Below, in pieces: positions 4,896 to 6,774 of a stretch of 6,774 nucleotides of DNA (the first letter of the stretch is position 1; the number at the start of each line of letters is the position of its first letter). The translations under genes were made by a program, and so were the position numbers. This stretch comes from Pseudomonadota bacterium (GTDB lineage: Bacteria; Pseudomonadota; Gammaproteobacteria; Steroidobacterales; Steroidobacteraceae), in NCBI GenBank assembly GCA_028067895.1, contig JAPTUI010000232.1:1-6774 (forward strand), read 5' to 3'. The notes beneath the pieces were generated by a model that did not search any database, had not been told where the DNA came from, and worked only from the letters and a program-made list of their open reading frames with translations.

Positions 4896-5353
4896 GCACT
4901 CTGGGCGGCATCCCGATCCATGTCGAACCGACCGGCAGTCCACTGCCTTCAAGCGCACTCGGTGCCGGACTCGCAGCGATTCTCTCGGAACTTGCGAGCC
5001 TGCTCGAGGCGTTGCGCCGCAGTGGCGCGGAGAGCGCGATCGATCTGCGCAGCCTGCCGCTCGGTCCGGATGATCTGGATCGCCTGCAACGCCTCCTCGG
5101 CACGGGGGAAGTGGATATCCGCATCGAGGCGAACGGGGAGAGCCGCATTCGTGAGACGGCGGTCTGCGGCCTCTGGTGGACGGAGCACCGGGATGCCGCT
5201 GGCGCGCTCCTCGCCGTTCTGATCGAAGTCGCACACGTTCCGAGCATCCTGTCGGCGGCCGACGAAGACCTCGCGCTCGGAGCAATACGACTTCGAGCCG
5301 ACGCCGCAGCGCAAAGCGCCGAAATTCGGGAGAGCCCGCATGGCACGACCTGA
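4892..5353 (+). CDS. Short HupH/HyaF-like hydrogenase expression/formation protein
   Basis: A 153-residue protein. Residues about 72-130 match the conserved C-terminal region of HupH/HyaF proteins, with the pattern GEVDIRIEANGESRIRETAVCG, then WW and IEVAHVPSIL. The N-terminal 70 residues are Leu/Ala-rich and helical, including ILSELASLLEALRR. HupH/HyaF proteins are accessory factors thought to act on the hydrogenase small subunit before Tat export, perhaps at the iron-sulfur clusters. From memory, classical members are about 280 residues, so this is roughly half length with one recognisable conserved block. The start ATG overlaps the protease stop (ATGA), and the end overlaps the small-subunit gene by 14 nt, so all three are probably translationally coupled. 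Position directly before the small subunit supports a role in its maturation. An earlier ATG at 4805 lies inside the protease gene and is unlikely. Confidence 0.85.
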   Translation: MSTLGGIPIHVEPTGSPLPSSALGAGLAAILSELASLLEALRRSGAESAIDLRSLPLGPDDLDRLQRLLGTGEVDIRIEANGESRIRETAVCGLWWTEHRDAAGALLAVLIEVAHVPSILSAADEDLALGAIRLRADAAAQSAEIRESPHGTT

Positions 5354-6464
5354 GACCGAGCCGACCATTGGTGAACTGCTTGATCGCAACGGCGTCAGCC
5401 GCCGCAGTTTCCTCAAATACTGTACCGCGATGGCTTCGCTCCTGGCGCTGCCGCCGATCGCCGCCCGTGCGATGGCAGCACAATTGCGGGCAGCGCGACG
5501 GCCGTCCGTCATTTATCTGTCCTTCCAGGAGTGTACCGGCTGCCTCGAGTCGTTCACCCGATCGTTCGCGCCGACGATCGAGAACATGATCTTCAACGTC
5601 ATATCACTGGATTACGACGACACGCTGATGGCTGCGGCCGGAGCGCAGGCCGAAAAGGCGCGGGCGCAGGCGATGGAGGCGAACTACGGCAAGTACCTCC
5701 TCGTGGTCGATGGCGCTGTTCCGACCGCAGATGGCGGTGTCTACCACTGCGCCGCGGGCCGGACCGGCATCGACATACTCACCGACTGTGCCAAAGGTGC
5801 TGCGGCGATCGTTGCGGTCGGTACCTGCGCATCATTCGGAGGTCTGCCGCACGCCGATCCCAATCCGACTGGTGCCCGGGCGATCTCGGCGCTGGTGCCG
5901 GGCAAGCCGGTGATCAATGTATCGGGTTGTCCTCCCATACCGGAGGTGATCACCGGGACGTTTCTGCAGTACGTGACGACCGGGCGGGTGCCGGATCTCG
6001 ATGAGCACCTGCGCCCAACCGTCTTCTACGGCAACAGTATCCATGATCGCTGCTATCGCCGTCCGTTCTATGACCGCGGGGAATTTGCCAAGACCTTCGA
6101 TGATGAGGGGGCGCGCAACGGCTGGTGTCTGTATGAGCTCGGCTGTAAAGGGCCCACCACGTATAACGCCTGCGCGACGGTTAAATGGAATAACGCGGTG
6201 AGCTTCCCGATCCAGTCCGGGCATCCGTGCCTCGGGTGCGCCGAGCCGGAATTCTGGGACCGCGGCAGCTTCTACAGTCCGATCCCGACCGCGCGTTGGG
6301 GTAAGGCCGGTGAGGTGAGCACCGCGGAAGCCGGCACGCTCGCCGCAGGTGCGGCGCTCACTGGTGTCGCCATCGGCGCCGGCAGCGTCGTGTTGGCCCG
6401 CAGGCGAATCAGTCGCCACCAGCGCACGCCGCATTCAGAGTCCGAGAAACACAACGAGGAGTAA
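5340..6464 (+). CDS. hynS: [NiFe] hydrogenase small subunit, Tat-exported and membrane-anchored (probable HynS, group 1e)
   Basis: A 374-residue electron-transfer subunit. A Tat signal (S20-RRSFLK-Y27 then a hydrophobic stretch to about 44) directs the folded heterodimer to the periplasm, with cleavage likely near residues 43-50. All cluster ligands are present. The proximal 4Fe4S has C65 and C68 (ECTGC), C163 (GTCASFGG) and C197 (SGCPP). The distal 4Fe4S has H235, C238, C263 and C269. The medial 3Fe4S has C278, C297 and C300. A C-terminal hydrophobic helix (about 331-353) followed by RRR and a charged tail anchors it in the membrane. The proximal motif is CTGC, not the CTCC of oxygen-tolerant group 1d enzymes. 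GGGAG lies upstream of the ATG inside the preceding gene. The following NarI-like gene points to the Isp type. The gene name is an inference from that neighbour; the family is certain. Confidence 0.95.
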   Translation: MARPETEPTIGELLDRNGVSRRSFLKYCTAMASLLALPPIAARAMAAQLRAARRPSVIYLSFQECTGCLESFTRSFAPTIENMIFNVISLDYDDTLMAAAGAQAEKARAQAMEANYGKYLLVVDGAVPTADGGVYHCAAGRTGIDILTDCAKGAAAIVAVGTCASFGGLPHADPNPTGARAISALVPGKPVINVSGCPPIPEVITGTFLQYVTTGRVPDLDEHLRPTVFYGNSIHDRCYRRPFYDRGEFAKTFDDEGARNGWCLYELGCKGPTTYNACATVKWNNAVSFPIQSGHPCLGCAEPEFWDRGSFYSPIPTARWGKAGEVSTAEAGTLAAGAALTGVAIGAGSVVLARRRISRHQRTPHSESEKHNEE

Positions 6465-6468
6465 CGCC

Positions 6469-6774
6469 ATGGACCTCGTCGATTTCGCTCGCGGAACAGC
6501 ATTGAAGATCGCTTTCGTCGTGTTCTTCGTCGGGGTGCTCTGGCGTCTCGTGAACGTGATGTTGCTGCGGCACAGGCGAATGCTGAGTGAGCCGCGCCGC
6601 AGCGTCGGTGCGGCAGTCCTCGGCGGACTCAAGGGGATGGGCTCACGATCCTGGCCGCACCCGGAATTCATCAAGCGGACGGTGACTGGCGAGGCGCTCG
6701 GGTACTCGTATCACATCGGTCTGTTCATCGTCATTTTGTTCTTCGCGCCGCACATCGTCTTCTTCGGAAGCTTT
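6469..6774 (+). CDS. isp1: NarI/DsrM-like b-type cytochrome, probable Isp1 (5' part, truncated by window edge)
   Basis: The first 102 residues are visible, with no stop before the right edge. The start ATG has GAGGAG (6456-6461) 7 nt upstream and lies 4 nt after the small-subunit stop. A first membrane helix (about 11-30) is followed by a basic cytoplasmic loop (LLRHRRMLSEPRRS) and then, from about 77, a second helix. H82 (in GYSYHIGLF) and H95 (in FFAPHIVFF) bracket this helix and are candidate heme b ligands, as in the nitrate reductase gamma subunit and DsrM. In Thiocapsa and Allochromatium a protein of this type, Isp1, follows the hydrogenase small subunit and is followed by the HdrD/DsrK-like Isp2. 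It would carry electrons between hydrogenase and the quinone pool or Isp2. HyaC/HupZ-type cytochrome b is less likely, since it normally follows the large subunit and has a different helix pattern. Confidence 0.8.
   Translation, partial: MDLVDFARGTALKIAFVVFFVGVLWRLVNVMLLRHRRMLSEPRRSVGAAVLGGLKGMGSRSWPHPEFIKRTVTGEALGYSYHIGLFIVILFFAPHIVFFGSF

Noticed and set aside
1..6774. CRISPR array, insertion sequence, toxin-antitoxin or phage-defence genes
   Set aside because: No regularly spaced repeats, transposase motifs, terminal inverted repeats or small toxin/antitoxin pairs were found on either strand.

Overview
The window is high-GC, densely coded bacterial DNA that looks proteobacterial, most likely gammaproteobacterial. 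That is an inference from gene content: a Tat-exported membrane-anchored [NiFe] hydrogenase, a DoxX/LysR pair and a hybrid kinase with an ATASHDLRQPLQAL-type H-box. No marker gene fixes the taxon. AT-rich islands are confined to two promoter regions, 470-488 and about 1711-1768.

Left part, minus strand (1-498): a YtrA-subfamily GntR repressor (32-463) overlaps by ATGA the first codons of a gene running off the left edge, probably an ABC-transporter ATPase. The repressor has a promoter whose -10 lies inside a 19-bp inverted repeat only 6 bp from its GTG start. This suggests an autoregulated, leaderless transcript. Positions 499-708 hold two GC-rich inverted repeats and no convincing gene.

Middle (709-2309): a LysR-type regulator (709-1701, minus, TTG start) is divergent from a small DoxX-family membrane protein (1902-2309, plus). 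Their shared 200-bp region carries a 16-bp palindrome and -10 boxes for both directions that overlap in one 8-bp palindrome. DoxX converges on a soluble PAS-HisKA-HATPase-REC hybrid histidine kinase (2376-3959, minus). A strong, mutually exclusive hairpin pair sits between the two stops.

Right part (3960-6774): a 462-bp non-coding region separates the kinase from a plus-strand hydrogenase operon. It contains a hairpin followed by eight T residues, a 12-bp stem-loop just after it, a GC-rich 8-bp hairpin and a 17-bp inverted repeat near the first gene. The operon is tightly packed: an M52 hydrogenase maturation endopeptidase (4422-4895), a short HupH/HyaF-like protein (4892-5353), the hydrogenase small subunit (5340-6464), and the start of a NarI/DsrM-like b-type cytochrome (6469 to the right edge). 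A small subunit followed directly by such a membrane protein matches the Isp-type (group 1e, HynS-Isp1-Isp2-HynL) layout. The expected next genes, an HdrD/DsrK-like iron-sulfur protein and the large subunit, would lie beyond the window.

Together the hydrogenase genes suggest periplasmic H2 oxidation or evolution wired through a membrane cytochrome to quinone or to cytoplasmic thiol/disulfide chemistry. Whether the adjacent kinase controls them cannot be settled from this sequence. I see no mobile element, CRISPR array, tRNA or rRNA. No wholly unprecedented system is evident. The most unusual material is the structured leader upstream of the hydrogenase genes and the apparently leaderless GntR promoter-operator.
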